From UBA6623 sp965238125 (GTDB lineage Bacteria; Acidobacteriota; Terriglobia; Bryobacterales; UBA6623): a stretch of DNA of 64,000 bases. The stretch lies in NCBI GenBank assembly GCA_965238125.1, contig OZ250179.1, forward strand, positions 3,286,001 to 3,350,000. The letters run 5' to 3'. Made by a program: the position numbers and the translations under genes. This document shows positions 1 to 8,327 of this stretch, in pieces (the first letter of the stretch is position 1; each line of letters opens with the position of its first letter). Below the pieces are notes generated by a model. That model made no database searches. It was given only the letters and a program-made list of their open reading frames with translations, and had not been told where the DNA came from.

Positions 1-226
1 GAGTGGATGCATGGACGGCCAGCCCCGAAATTGTAGCAAGAGGGCGCAGCCCCGGGCCGCGGCGCGGAAGAGGCGGGGCTCGCGTTACCGACACGGCGCT
101 TGATCGAGGGCGATCTCAAGCCCTTCGGGCAAGGTACGAAAAAGGGGTTTTGGCGACGTGTCATGCGCAAAAAATGGCGCACGTTGACGACTGTTCGCAA
201 CCGTTGTCGGAGCGTTCCCGCGGGCT
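1..226. other. Left flank of the ISNCY element, no gene recognised
   Basis: This GC-rich segment lies before the first mobile element. It has open frames, but none gives a product with recognisable composition or motifs. Its last 17 bases (210-226) are repeated on the far side of the ISNCY element, so it was once contiguous with position 2924 onward. Confidence 0.4.
210..226. repeat. Target-site duplication of ISNCY element, left copy
   Basis: GAGCGTTCCCGCGGGCT occurs at 210-226 and again at 2907-2923, directly outside the two ends of the ISNCY element. An exact 17-bp direct repeat in these positions is best read as a long target duplication. Confidence 0.75.
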
Positions 227-451
227 GTCAAGGCCCAATAGAAATGTCCCCCTGGTTAGCCCAGTAGAAATGTCCCCTTTGAAGAGAGGGGATAGTAGTA
301 GTCGGGGCTTGTGGGAATGTGGGAATCGCACGGCGATTTCCAAGGGACTGGGGGAAACGTGGGAAACCCGACCGCTGCGTTTCGACCGGTCTCGACGGTT
401 GCTCAGGGGTTTTCTTCGTTTTCCACAGTCCCGTCATTTCCACAGCCCTCC

Positions 452-1715
452 TTACAGTGGCGTCGCCTGCGTTTTCGGCTTCAACGGTGCGCGCCACGGG
501 TGTTTCGCCGCCGGCTTGCGCGGCCGCCGTTCCCGCCGCGGTTTGGGCTCCGGGGGCGGCTTCGGCCCGGCGGCCCCGATCTCACTGAACGCCACCGACC
601 GTCCCTCGAAAACCACTCGCCACTCGCCGTCGCGCGCCTGCTGAACCGTCACCCGCGCCGCCGCCCCCAAGCCCTGATTGCGCTTCGGCTTCAACTGCAA
701 AAAACGGCTCTCAAAACGCACCACCAGATCGTTGGCAACCACCCGCTCGGCCTCCAAACAAAACACCCACTTCAAGTCCACTCGCTTCGATAGACGCCGA
801 TGAAAGTCCGCGCCCGACGCCGGATCACAGCCGAACTTGGCGTTGTGTTCCTCCAGGTATCGCTCGTCGAGGTAGCGGTTCGCCGCCTCGTAATCGGCAA
901 TGCCTTCGAGCCGCATCTTCTTGATCAGGCGGTCTTGATGCGTGCCGTGATGGCGCTCCACTCGACCTTTTGCTTGCGGCGACGAAGCGGCGATGATGCG
1001 AATGTCCAGCTTCCGGCACATGCGTCCGAACTGTGTCTCGGGCTCAATGCCTTCCATCTGTTCGCGCGATGTCGGCTTACGCTTGTAGACGTTCTTCCAA
1101 TCACAGTACAACGCCTGGGGAACGCCGTATTTGACGCACCCACGCTTCCAATAAATCAGCCGCCGCCCAGGTCGTTTCCTGTGCTGAAAAGCGGCAAAGC
1201 GCCAAGCCGCTCGCATCGTCGACAAAGTTCATCAGACAGCCTTTCGGGCCGCGTTGCTCCAGCCAATCGTGGTGCGAGCCGTCCAGTTGAATCAGCTCAC
1301 CGAAGTGAGCGCGGCGTTGGCGTCTGGTGTGGTGTGGTTTACGCTTGCGTCTCCGGCTCCACAGACCCGCCCCCAACATCCAGCGCCGTAAGGTTTCGCG
1401 CGGCACTTTGATGCCGTGGTCGGCCTCCAGGTGTTCCGACGCCAACGCCGGGCCAAAGCGCTCGTGCGGCTCGCCTGAATAGTGGTTGCGCACCAACTCG
1501 AGAACCTGCTCGCGCCGCTTGGCATCCGCTCGGTTCGACGAGCGACCGACGTTGCCATGCACCAGGGCTTTGGCCCCGCCTTCGCGGTAACGCTTCTTGA
1601 GACGCTTCGCTTGGCGGTAGCTGACCTCCAGCAGCACGGCCGCCTCCGCCAGCTTCAGTTCGCCTCGTTTCACTCGGCTCAGCACTTCGCCGCGCCTTAT
1701 CTCCTTCGGATTCAT
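452..1715 (-). pseudogene. ISNCY-type transposase, frameshifted
   Basis: This is a DDE/integrase-fold transposase in two frames. The N-terminal part, starting at ATG 1715 after a GGAAGGACAAGG ribosome-binding site, has a helix-turn-helix (KLAEAAVLLEVSYRQAKRLKKRY). It continues into the family signature RETLRRWMLGAGLW and the catalytic-domain start HFGELIQLDGSHHDW with a first Asp. The second part carries VPQALYCDWKNVY and the motif AKGRVERHHGTHQDRLIKK, which includes the Glu. The frames join near 1130-1133, where one extra A in an AAA run explains the shift; total length is 3n+1. It would give about 420 residues if repaired. It could be a decayed gene or, less likely, programmed frameshifting, since the run is only three As. 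Confidence 0.8.
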
Positions 1716-1756
1716 CCTTGTCCTTCCCAATCTCGGCTCCTCCTTTCGAAGCCCTA

Positions 1757-2848
1757 CTGAGTCTCGCATAATATACTGTCAATCGAGACAAAGAGAAGAC
1801 TGTTTCCAGAAAGCGGTAATCAAGCGCGGTTTGCGGCGCATTCGCCGCAGCGCTTTGCGGGCGCGCTCGTCGAGTTCCCAGTAGTCCTTCGGGCAGACGT
1901 TGGGCAACTCGTGCTGCTTCCAGTACGCCCAAATGTATTCCACCGGGTTCAACTCCGGCGCATAGGGCGGCAAGTACTCCGTTGCGATGTGATCCTCGGA
2001 GAGCTGGATGAACTCCCGCACCAGGCGGCTGCGGTGCGCCGGCAGCCGGTCCCAGACGATCAGCAGTGGGCCGTCGATGTGGCGCACCAAAGCCTTCAGG
2101 AAGTCGATGACCTCCAACTCGCCGATCGCGCCGGGATAGAGCCGGAAGTAAAAGTTGCGCAACGTCAGCCCGGCCGACACCGACAGCTTGTCCCAGTTGA
2201 AGTTGAACTCCAACACCGGTGTCTCGCCGCGCGGCGCCCAGGTGCGGCAACGATGCGGCTTCTGACTCAATCCGCTTTCGTCGATGAAGACGATCGTACG
2301 TTCTTCTTTGCGGGCTTTTTTTTAATGGCCGGCCAAGTCTTGCGCTGCCAGCCGCGGATGGCCTCTTCGTTGCGCTCCCGCGCTTTGCCGACGGGCCGTT
2401 GCGGGCTCCAACCGAGCGCCCGCAGGATCTTCCAGACATGGCCCTCGTGATAGCGCACGCCGAACTCGTCTCCGATCAGACGAGCGACCCGCGGACAGCT
2501 CCACAGCGGCGTCGGGAAGCCGTGCGCCTCGGGGCCTTCCAGCAGCAACGCCTCGAGGCGTTCGAGCTGCGCGGCGTCCAACAGCGGCTTACGGCCGGCG
2601 CGGCCGGCCTGGCGCAACCCGGCTTCGCCGTCACGCCGGTATCGTCGCAGCCACTCGCTGACGCTTTGCCGCGCGACCTTCAATCGCCTCGCTGTCTCGG
2701 ACTGACTACAGCCTTGCTCGACCAACCGGATCGCTTTGAAACGGCGCTTCTCCAGGGCCTCGAAATCCCGTGTACGCCTTTTGTATTTCCCATACATACA
2801 AAGACGTACGTACCCCAAAAAGGTGTCACTTTGTTTTGCGAGACTCAA
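1757..2848 (-). mobile_element. IS630a copy A, inside the ISNCY element
   Basis: This 1092-bp element is flanked by TA on both sides (1755-1756 and 2849-2850). Its ends are inverted repeats of the form CTGAGTCTCGCA / TGCGAGACTCAA. It is nearly identical to copies B, C and D in this window. It lies in the untranslated leader of the ISNCY transposase and reads in the same direction, so it separates that gene from its original promoter. Confidence 0.93.
1779..2797 (-). CDS. IS630 family transposase, made by -1 frameshift
   Basis: This is the cut-and-paste transposase of IS630a. The first frame has N-terminal helix-turn-helix regions (SQSETARRLKVARQSVSEWLRRYRR) and ends shortly after a run of eight A residues. 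The second frame carries FIDESG, WDRLPAHRS and APELNPVEYIW, which supply the DDE triad. A -1 slip on the A8 run joins them into one protein of about 340 residues. Relative to the other copies this one lacks a base near the 5' end, so it uses the ATG at 2797 rather than the one four bases downstream. Transposase function is known for the family; the slip is inferred from the conserved run. Confidence 0.85.
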
Positions 2849-2906
2849 TAGATTAGGGGACATTTCTATTGGGCGCTCATGGGGACATTATCATTGGGCT
2901 ACAACA

Positions 2907-2923
2907 GAGCGTTCCCGCGGGCT
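2907..2923. repeat. Target-site duplication of ISNCY element, right copy
   Basis: Exact copy of 210-226. Its last base is also the first base of a TTGACA hexamer (2923-2928). No good -10 box lies at a normal distance, so no promoter is called here. Confidence 0.75.
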
Positions 2924-3184
2924 TGACATTCTATAGTGCTTATGGTGAACTGTATGCGCTTTCGACCCTGCAGTAGTGGCCCTTGTCCCTCAAAGGAGTT
3001 TGCACTTGAGCGAACTCTGATCCACTTGGTTGTTTGGGTTGTTTTACCGGTTGCGCGACGGGTGTGCCAAGGCAGCGGGTGTCGAACTTACGAAAACACT
3101 CCAACGAAAGGGGCGAACGCCTATCGAGAACCGATCGCAAATCGATGAGCACGGCGGCGCCGACCAGATGGCCGCGAAACCGGA

Positions 3185-4552
3185 ATGGATGCTGAGCTTT
3201 TGAAGACTGAACTCGGGTATGGCCGTTATCAAGCCGTAACGGAGCACACCGTAGAGCGCGAACCGGAGTGGACGAGGATCAATCCGCAACTCCAACAAGC
3301 GGTTCGCGTGGTATCGAAAGTCCTGCCGTTTCGAACCAACCGCTACGTGACCCGCGAACTCATCGATTGGAACAATCTACCGAACGACCCGATGTTCCAG
3401 CTCGTGTTCCCCCAACGCGGGATGCTTTCGCCGGAACAGTTCACAACGGTCCGGAACCTGCTCGACAAAGATTCCCCTTCCGACGAACTCAATCAAGCCG
3501 TTCACGCCATTCGCTCGAGCTTGAATCCCCACCCCGCCGGACAGCTCACCCACAACGTCCCGACCCTCAACGGCCGGCAGCTTCACGGATTGCAGCACAA
3601 ATACGAGAGAACGGTGCTGTTTTTCCCAGCTCAGGGCCAGACCTGCCATGCCTACTGCACCTACTGCTTTCGATGGGCGCAGTTCGTCGGCGTGCCCGAG
3701 ATCAAGTTCGAGGCGCGCGGCGCCGAAGACCTGGTCGCCTATTTGAAGGCCTATCCCTCGGTGACGGATGTTCTCATCACCGGCGGCGACCCGATGGTGA
3801 TGAAGACGCGCGTGCTGCGCAAGTACATCGAACCGCTTTTGGGGCCGGGTCTCGATCATGTGCAAAACATCCGCATCGGAACGAAGGCGCCCGCCTATTG
3901 GCCGCAGCGCTTTGTGACCGACGACGACGCCGATGATTGCCTGCGTCTGTTCGAGGAAATCGTCGCGGCCGGCAAGCATTTGGCGGTGATGGGCCATTAC
4001 AGCCATCCGTGTGAGTTGCGTCCTGAAATCGCCAGACGCGCGGTGGCGAGGATTCGCGAAACCGGCGCGCAGGTTCGCATGCAGGCCCCGCTGATTCGCC
4101 ATGTCAACGACGACGCGCTGGCGTGGGCCGAGCTTTGGCAAGAAGGCGTCAAGCTGGGGATGATCCCCTACTACATGTTCATCGAGCGCGATACCGGAGC
4201 GCGAGGCTATTTCGAGGTCCCGTTGGCGCGTTGCTACGAGATCTTTCGCGACGCCTACCAGCAGGTATCGGGCTTGGCGCGAACCGTGCGGGGACCGTCG
4301 ATGTCGGCCTTCCCAGGAAAGGTCAGAGTCGTCGGCATTTCCGAAATCCACGGCGAAAAGGTGTTTGTGCTGGAATTGATTCAGGCCCGCGAGGGGCAGC
4401 ATGGCGACCGGCCCTTCTTTGCGCGCTTCGATCCGGCGGCAAGCTGGTTCGATCAGTTGCGGCCGGCATTCGGTGAATCGCGGTTTTTCTTCGAGACGGA
4501 GGAGACGCGCGTCAACGGCTACAACGGGATCAAGCCCGCATTTTCAATTTGA
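3185..4552 (+). CDS. KamA-family radical SAM protein (lysine 2,3-aminomutase-like)
   Basis: This is a radical S-adenosylmethionine enzyme of the lysine 2,3-aminomutase family, cytoplasmic and binding a 4Fe-4S cluster. The cluster motif CHAYCTYC is seen at about residues 154-161, followed by VTDVLITGGDPMVM, a glycine-rich SAM-binding loop typical of the family. A lysine in SAFPGKVRVVG (about residue 379) sits where family members hold pyridoxal phosphate. The roughly 110-residue N-terminal part before the radical SAM core also fits KamA proteins. The substrate cannot be told; many relatives are not true lysine mutases. The last five codons and the stop lie inside IS1380 copy 1 (from 4535), so the native C-terminus is lost, though little seems to be missing. 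Start chosen at ATG 3185 with only a weak ribosome-binding site. Confidence 0.85.
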   Translation: MDAELLKTELGYGRYQAVTEHTVEREPEWTRINPQLQQAVRVVSKVLPFRTNRYVTRELIDWNNLPNDPMFQLVFPQRGMLSPEQFTTVRNLLDKDSPSDELNQAVHAIRSSLNPHPAGQLTHNVPTLNGRQLHGLQHKYERTVLFFPAQGQTCHAYCTYCFRWAQFVGVPEIKFEARGAEDLVAYLKAYPSVTDVLITGGDPMVMKTRVLRKYIEPLLGPGLDHVQNIRIGTKAPAYWPQRFVTDDDADDCLRLFEEIVAAGKHLAVMGHYSHPCELRPEIARRAVARIRETGAQVRMQAPLIRHVNDDALAWAELWQEGVKLGMIPYYMFIERDTGARGYFEVPLARCYEIFRDAYQQVSGLARTVRGPSMSAFPGKVRVVGISEIHGEKVFVLELIQAREGQHGDRPFFARFDPAASWFDQLRPAFGESRFFFETEETRVNGYNGIKPAFSI

Positions 4553-6201
4553 TGTATGAGCTTCAGACCATCCAGCGACCTTCAGCGTCTTTATTGATAG
4601 GGGCTAGAGCCCGATAAGGACGCCATGGAGGTCAACACCCGATGGGTGAAAAAGAAAACAAGCCGTTTCAGCTCACGTTCAATGGATTTCTCAAAGTCGA
4701 TTTCCAAGGATCGCGAGTCACCTCGGATGGCGGTCTGATTCTCGTTCGCGAACTGGATGAACGACTCGGACTCGGGAAGCTGATCGACGAGCATCTCAGC
4801 GACTCGCGACAAGGCTTGAACAAGAAGTTCCCGCTGGCCGATCTGCTGCGGCAGTCGGTCTACAGCCGACTCGCTGGCTACGAGGACCTCAATGACGCCG
4901 TTCGAGTATCCGCCGATCCGACCTTTCGCTTGATCGGCTCGAAGAGGAACTGGGATCGCGGAGCAGCCTTGACCTCGACGCTGCATGGCTTCGAGACGGA
5001 GATGCTGGCGAGCGAAGAGAACTTGCTGGGGCTGATGGCAGTGAACCGGGAGCTGGTCGCGCAAGCCGAAGCTCCCGACGGTTCAGACCGCGTGGTGCTC
5101 GACATGGACTCCACGGAGAGCCCCGTCCACGGCCAACAGGAAGGCAGTGCCTACAACGGCCATTTTGAGTCCCTCTGCTATCACCCGCTGTTGCTGTTCA
5201 ACCAGCACGGCGACTGCCTAGGCGCGAAGCTGCGTCCCGGCAACGTGCACAGCGCCGAGGACTGGGACGAGCTGCTACTGCCGGAGATCGAACGACAACA
5301 GGCGGAGGGCAAACAGGTGACGTTCCGCGCCGACGCCGCCTTCGCCAAGCCCGAGATCTACGAGGCGATGGAGGAGCGCGGCGTGGACTACGTGATTCGC
5401 ATCCCGGCGAACAAGAGCCTGGAGCTGGAGATCGAGGACATCCTGTTTCGGCCACCGGGCAGGCCGAACGCCAAGCCCCTAGTGCGCTACAAGAGTTTTC
5501 GCTATCAGGCCGAGAGCTGGTCGAAGGCAAGGCGAGTTGTCGCCAAGGTCGAGCATCACCAGGGCGAACTATTCCCGCGCGTCGGATTTGTCGTGACGAG
5601 CATGAGCTTGCCGAGCCGCTCGGTCGTGCGGTTCTACAACAAGCGCGGCACGGCGGAGCAGTGGATCAAAGAAGGCAAACAGGCCACGCACTGGACCCGC
5701 TTGTCGTGTCACCGCTTCCGAGCCAACGAGGTACGGCTGCAACTCAGCGTGCCGGCCTACAACCTGGGCAACCTGTGGCGGCGGCTAGGGCTGCCGCAGC
5801 GAATCAAAAGCTGGTCGCTAACGAGTTTGCAACACAGGTTGATGAAGACCGGCGGTCGGCTGGTCAAGCATGCTCGCTACTACTGGTTGCTGCTGGCGGA
5901 GGGGCATCTGAACCGGCGGCTGTTCGGTGACATGCTGCATAGGATCTGGGCGCTGCCTGTGCCGGGTGGGTAGCGTTGCCCGGGCGAGGATCAACAGTTT
6001 TTGGCTCCAAAAAGGTTTCGCAGGGAGCAGTGTCGGCCGGAGCGCCGTTCAGTCCGCTCAATCAACGTCTGTGAGCGGACGGACGAGCCCTGGCGCCTAC
6101 CGGCGGAGGTGATGTGCAGGGTTCAGCGCGAAAAGACGTGGTATTCGGCGCAGCGGGGGTGTATCCTGATGACCGTGCCAGGGCCAAAATGGAAATCCTG
6201 G
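4535..6201 (+). mobile_element. IS1380 family element, copy 1
   Basis: This 1667-bp copy starts CCCGCATTTTCAATTTG and ends CAAAATGGAAATCCTGG, imperfect inverted ends shared by all three copies. It differs from copy 2 by an extra base near the right end (CCTGATGACC versus CCTGTGACC). Its flanks (ATCAAG on the left, ACCAAAG on the right) show no direct repeat. It sits between the 3' end of the KamA gene and the 3' part of an opposing TonB receptor gene, both cut by it. A deletion or recombination after insertion is inferred. Confidence 0.9.
4642..5973 (+). CDS. IS1380 family transposase
   Basis: This is a complete 443-residue DDE transposase that moves the element. The N-terminal FLKVDFQGSRVTSDGG and the region with LDMDSTES (about residues 153-160), FRADAAFAKPEIYEAM and RGTAEQWIKEGKQ match the IS1380 family, giving the two Asp and the Glu of the catalytic triad. 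It starts at ATG 4642, about 107 bp inside the element. The protein is identical to that of copy 2 at 20751-22082 as far as can be seen, which points to recent movement. Confidence 0.93.
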   Translation: MGEKENKPFQLTFNGFLKVDFQGSRVTSDGGLILVRELDERLGLGKLIDEHLSDSRQGLNKKFPLADLLRQSVYSRLAGYEDLNDAVRVSADPTFRLIGSKRNWDRGAALTSTLHGFETEMLASEENLLGLMAVNRELVAQAEAPDGSDRVVLDMDSTESPVHGQQEGSAYNGHFESLCYHPLLLFNQHGDCLGAKLRPGNVHSAEDWDELLLPEIERQQAEGKQVTFRADAAFAKPEIYEAMEERGVDYVIRIPANKSLELEIEDILFRPPGRPNAKPLVRYKSFRYQAESWSKARRVVAKVEHHQGELFPRVGFVVTSMSLPSRSVVRFYNKRGTAEQWIKEGKQATHWTRLSCHRFRANEVRLQLSVPAYNLGNLWRRLGLPQRIKSWSLTSLQHRLMKTGGRLVKHARYYWLLLAEGHLNRRLFGDMLHRIWALPVPGG

Positions 6202-6398
6202 ACCAAAGCGTTGGCCGTGTCCGAAGGGAAGCTCGTAGACCCAACCGGCAAGGTGGGTCGTGTCTTCCGCCGAATGCGCCTTTTCCCCCTCCAAGGTAAC
6301 CATGTTTTGAGGAGGTGTGTTCGGCCCTAAAAAGCCGGCTTCAAACGAATCCACATTCGTTAGGAATTTCGAAAGTGTGTACGCTACCTGCAAATTTA

Positions 6399-7491
6399 TT
6401 GAGTCTCGCAAAATAAAGTGACACCTTTTTGGGGTACGTACGTCTTTGTATGTATGGGAAATACAAAAGGCGTACGGCGGGATTTCGAGGCCCTGGAGAA
6501 GCGCCGTTTCAAAGCGATCCGGTTGGTCGAGCAAGGCTGTAGTCAGTCCGAGACAGCGAGGCGATTGAAGGTCGCGCGGCAAAGCGTCAGCGAGTGGCTG
6601 CGACGATACCGGCGTGACGGCGAAGCCGGGTTGCGCCAGGCCGGCCGCGCCGGCCGTAAGCCGCTGTTGGACGCCGCGCAGCTCGAACGCCTCGAGGCGT
6701 TGCTGCTGGAAGGCCCCGAGGCGCACGGCTTCCCGACGCCGCTGTGGAGCTGTCCGCGGGTCGCTCGTCTGATCGGAGACGAGTTCGGCGTGCGCTATCA
6801 CGAGGGCCATGTCTGGAAGATCCTGCGGGCGCTCGGTTGGAGCCCGCAACGGCCCGTCGGCAAAGCGCGGGAGCGCAACGAAGAGGCCATCCGCGGCTGG
6901 CAGCGCAAGACTTGGCCGGCCATTAAAAAAAAGCCCGCAAAGAAGAACGTACGATCGTCTTCATCGACGAAAGCGGATTGAGTCAGAAGCCGCATCGTTG
7001 CCGCACCTGGGCGCCGCGCGGCGAGACACCGGTGTTGGAGTTCAACTTCAACTGGGACAAGCTGTCGGTGTCGGCCGGGCTGACGTTGCGCAACTTTTAC
7101 TTCCGGCTCTATCCCGGCGCGATCGGCGAGCTGGAGGTCATCGACTTCCTGAAGGCTTTGGTGCGCCACATCGACGGCCCACTGCTGATCGTCTGGGACC
7201 GGCTGCCGGCGCACCGCAGCCGCCTGGTGCGGGAGTTCATCCAGCTCTCCGAGGATCACATCGCAACGGAGTACTTGCCGCCCTATGCGCCGGAGTTGAA
7301 CCCGGTGGAATACATTTGGGCGTACTGGAAGCAGCACGAGTTGCCCAACGTCTGCCCGAAGGACTACTGGGAACTCGACGAGCGCGCCCGCAAAGCGCTG
7401 CGGCGAATGCGCCGCAAACCGCGCTTGATTACCGCTTTCTGGAAACAGTCTTCTCTTTGTCTCGATTGACAGTATATTATGCGAGACTCAG
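6399..7491 (+). mobile_element. IS630a copy B
   Basis: This 1093-bp element has ends TTGAGTCTCGCA and TGCGAGACTCAG and lies between TA dinucleotides at 6397-6398 and 7492-7493. It is inserted in the TonB receptor remnant, opposite to the host gene's direction. Confidence 0.95.
6454..7469 (+). CDS. IS630 family transposase, made by -1 frameshift
   Basis: The first reading frame runs from ATG 6454 (MGNTKGVRRDFEALEKRRFK) to a stop at 6979-6981. The second, holding FIDESG...WDRLPAH...NPVEYIW, ends at 7469. The A8 run at 6925-6932 (ATT AAA AAA AAG) is the probable -1 slippery site: slipping back one base turns KKP into KKA and opens the catalytic frame. The fused protein would be about 338 residues, normal for IS630. 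An upstream in-frame ATG (6418) exists but would overlap the terminal region of the element. All four IS630a copies and both IS630b copies keep the A run. Confidence 0.88.
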
Positions 7492-7689
7492 TAGGCCGGC
7501 TCTGGTGGACTTCTTATAGCCGATCTGCAAGGACTCGAAGTTGCTTTCAAACTCCTTGCCAGTGGGACCCGGAAAGGGGGGTATGCTGGAGATTCGGGTC
7601 AAGAGACCGCCGCAAATGGCCGGCTATACCAACGGCCACGGAATCAGCGCCGCTGGGGACTAATTGCTTAGACCGCGCCCCTTCACTGC

Positions 7690-7799
7690 GGGGCTGTGAA
7701 AAAATGGGGACTGTACCGAGCGCCGACCGAATAAGTTCCATTGAATCAGTAACCGCATCCGACGCGAAAGTGGACTGTACCCGATTTTTTCACAGCCCC
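7690..7799. repeat. MITE-like element, family 1, copy 1
   Basis: This is a 110-bp non-coding element with inverted ends: GGGGCTGTGAAAAAATGGGG at the left and GATTTTTTCACAGCCCC at the right. A second copy, interrupted by another repeat, lies at 54949-55226. The surrounding 7595-7858 holds no recognisable gene. Confidence 0.7.
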
Positions 7800-7858
7800 C
7801 GCACCGGATTCCCCGAATTGATCTGGATTCCGTCGGTTCCGTCGGTTACCTGTTCCGG

Positions 7859-7888
7859 TTGACAACCCGGCCGGAACTGCCCTAGCAT
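7859..7888 (+). promoter_or_regulatory. Probable sigma-70-type promoter of nuoA
   Basis: A perfect -35 box TTGACA (7859-7864) is followed after 18 bases by TAGCAT (7883-7888, four of six matches to TATAAT). Transcription would start near 7895, about 40 bases before the nuoA ATG. Confidence 0.5.
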
Positions 7889-7936
7889 CGAAGTTCCGTC
7901 GGGCGTCCGACGACGCCTCGGAACGGTAATGAAACT

Positions 7937-8293
7937 ATGCCTCGTGGGTACATCCCGATTCTGTTGTTTCTGGCTCTCGCCGCGGCTTTTCCGATCGTGA
8001 CCATCCTGGTCGCCAAGCTGGTGCGGCCGAGCGCGCCCAGCAAGGTTAAGCTCGAGGCCTATGAATGCGGCATCCCCGCCGAAGGCGACACGCGAGGCCG
8101 CTATTCGATCCGTTTCTACTTGGTGGCGATTCTCTTCGTCATCTTTGACGTCGAGACGATCTTCCTGCTGCCTTGGGCGATTCAGTACGAAATGTTGGGG
8201 CTTTTCGGCTTTGTCGAAATGATGGTCTTCCTCGCCATCCTCATCGTGGGCTACGTTTGGATCCTCCGCCAGGGCGCCCTGAAGTGGGTCTAG
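7937..8293 (+). CDS. nuoA: NADH-quinone oxidoreductase subunit A
   Basis: This is the small membrane subunit of respiratory complex I, part of the proton-pumping arm near the quinone site. The 118-residue length is normal. Three hydrophobic segments are visible: IPILLFLALAAAFPIVTILVA, FYLVAILFVIFDVETIFLLPWA and a C-terminal VEMMVFLAILIVGYVWIL. The conserved loop EAYECGIP and the FDVE motif identify it. It is alone: upstream is repeat DNA and downstream genes run in the opposite direction, so the other nuo genes must be elsewhere. The start is the ATG after a weak GGAACGG sequence. Confidence 0.95.
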   Translation: MPRGYIPILLFLALAAAFPIVTILVAKLVRPSAPSKVKLEAYECGIPAEGDTRGRYSIRFYLVAILFVIFDVETIFLLPWAIQYEMLGLFGFVEMMVFLAILIVGYVWILRQGALKWV

Positions 8294-8327
8294 CCCGGCC
8301 CTCGTCAAGGTCGCGTAACCGCGCGCC

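Larger units (their letters stand above)
227..2906 (-). mobile_element. ISNCY/IS1202-like insertion sequence, interrupted by IS630a
   Basis: The element is bounded by exact 17-bp direct repeats. Each end carries two copies of a 19-bp motif. At the left they are GCCCAATAGAAATGTCCCC (233) and GCCCAGTAGAAATGTCCCC. At the right, the inverted forms are GGGGACATTTCTATTGGGC and, outermost, GGGGACATTATCATTGGGC. It encodes one frameshifted transposase on the minus strand. A complete IS630a (1757-2848) has landed in the leader, about 40 bp upstream of the transposase start. Long target duplications are known for IS1202-type elements; the family assignment rests on the protein. Confidence 0.8.
6202..7594 (-). 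pseudogene. TonB-dependent receptor remnant, split by IS630a copy B
   Basis: On the minus strand, 7594-7494 reads KEFESNFESLQIGYKKSTRAG. After IS630a (6399-7491) the frame continues as NLQVAYTLSKFLTNVDSFEAG and then HSAEDTTHLAGWVYELPFGHGQRFG down to 6202. Joining the two sides at the TA target gives ...STRAGLNLQVAYTLSK..., an unbroken frame. These motifs are characteristic of large acidobacterial Cna-B/TonB-dependent outer-membrane receptors. Upstream of about 7594 the frame degenerates, and the 3' end is cut by IS1380 copy 1. The original product was probably an outer-membrane beta-barrel transporter; substrate unknown. Confidence 0.72.

Noticed and set aside
1..226. Protein-coding gene at the window start
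   Set aside because: The open frame has no family signature and runs on into the end of the ISNCY element without a change in composition.
4591..5064. Minus-strand open frame inside IS1380 (157 codons, repeated in every copy)
   Set aside because: It is antisense to the transposase and its repetition only reflects the IS copies.
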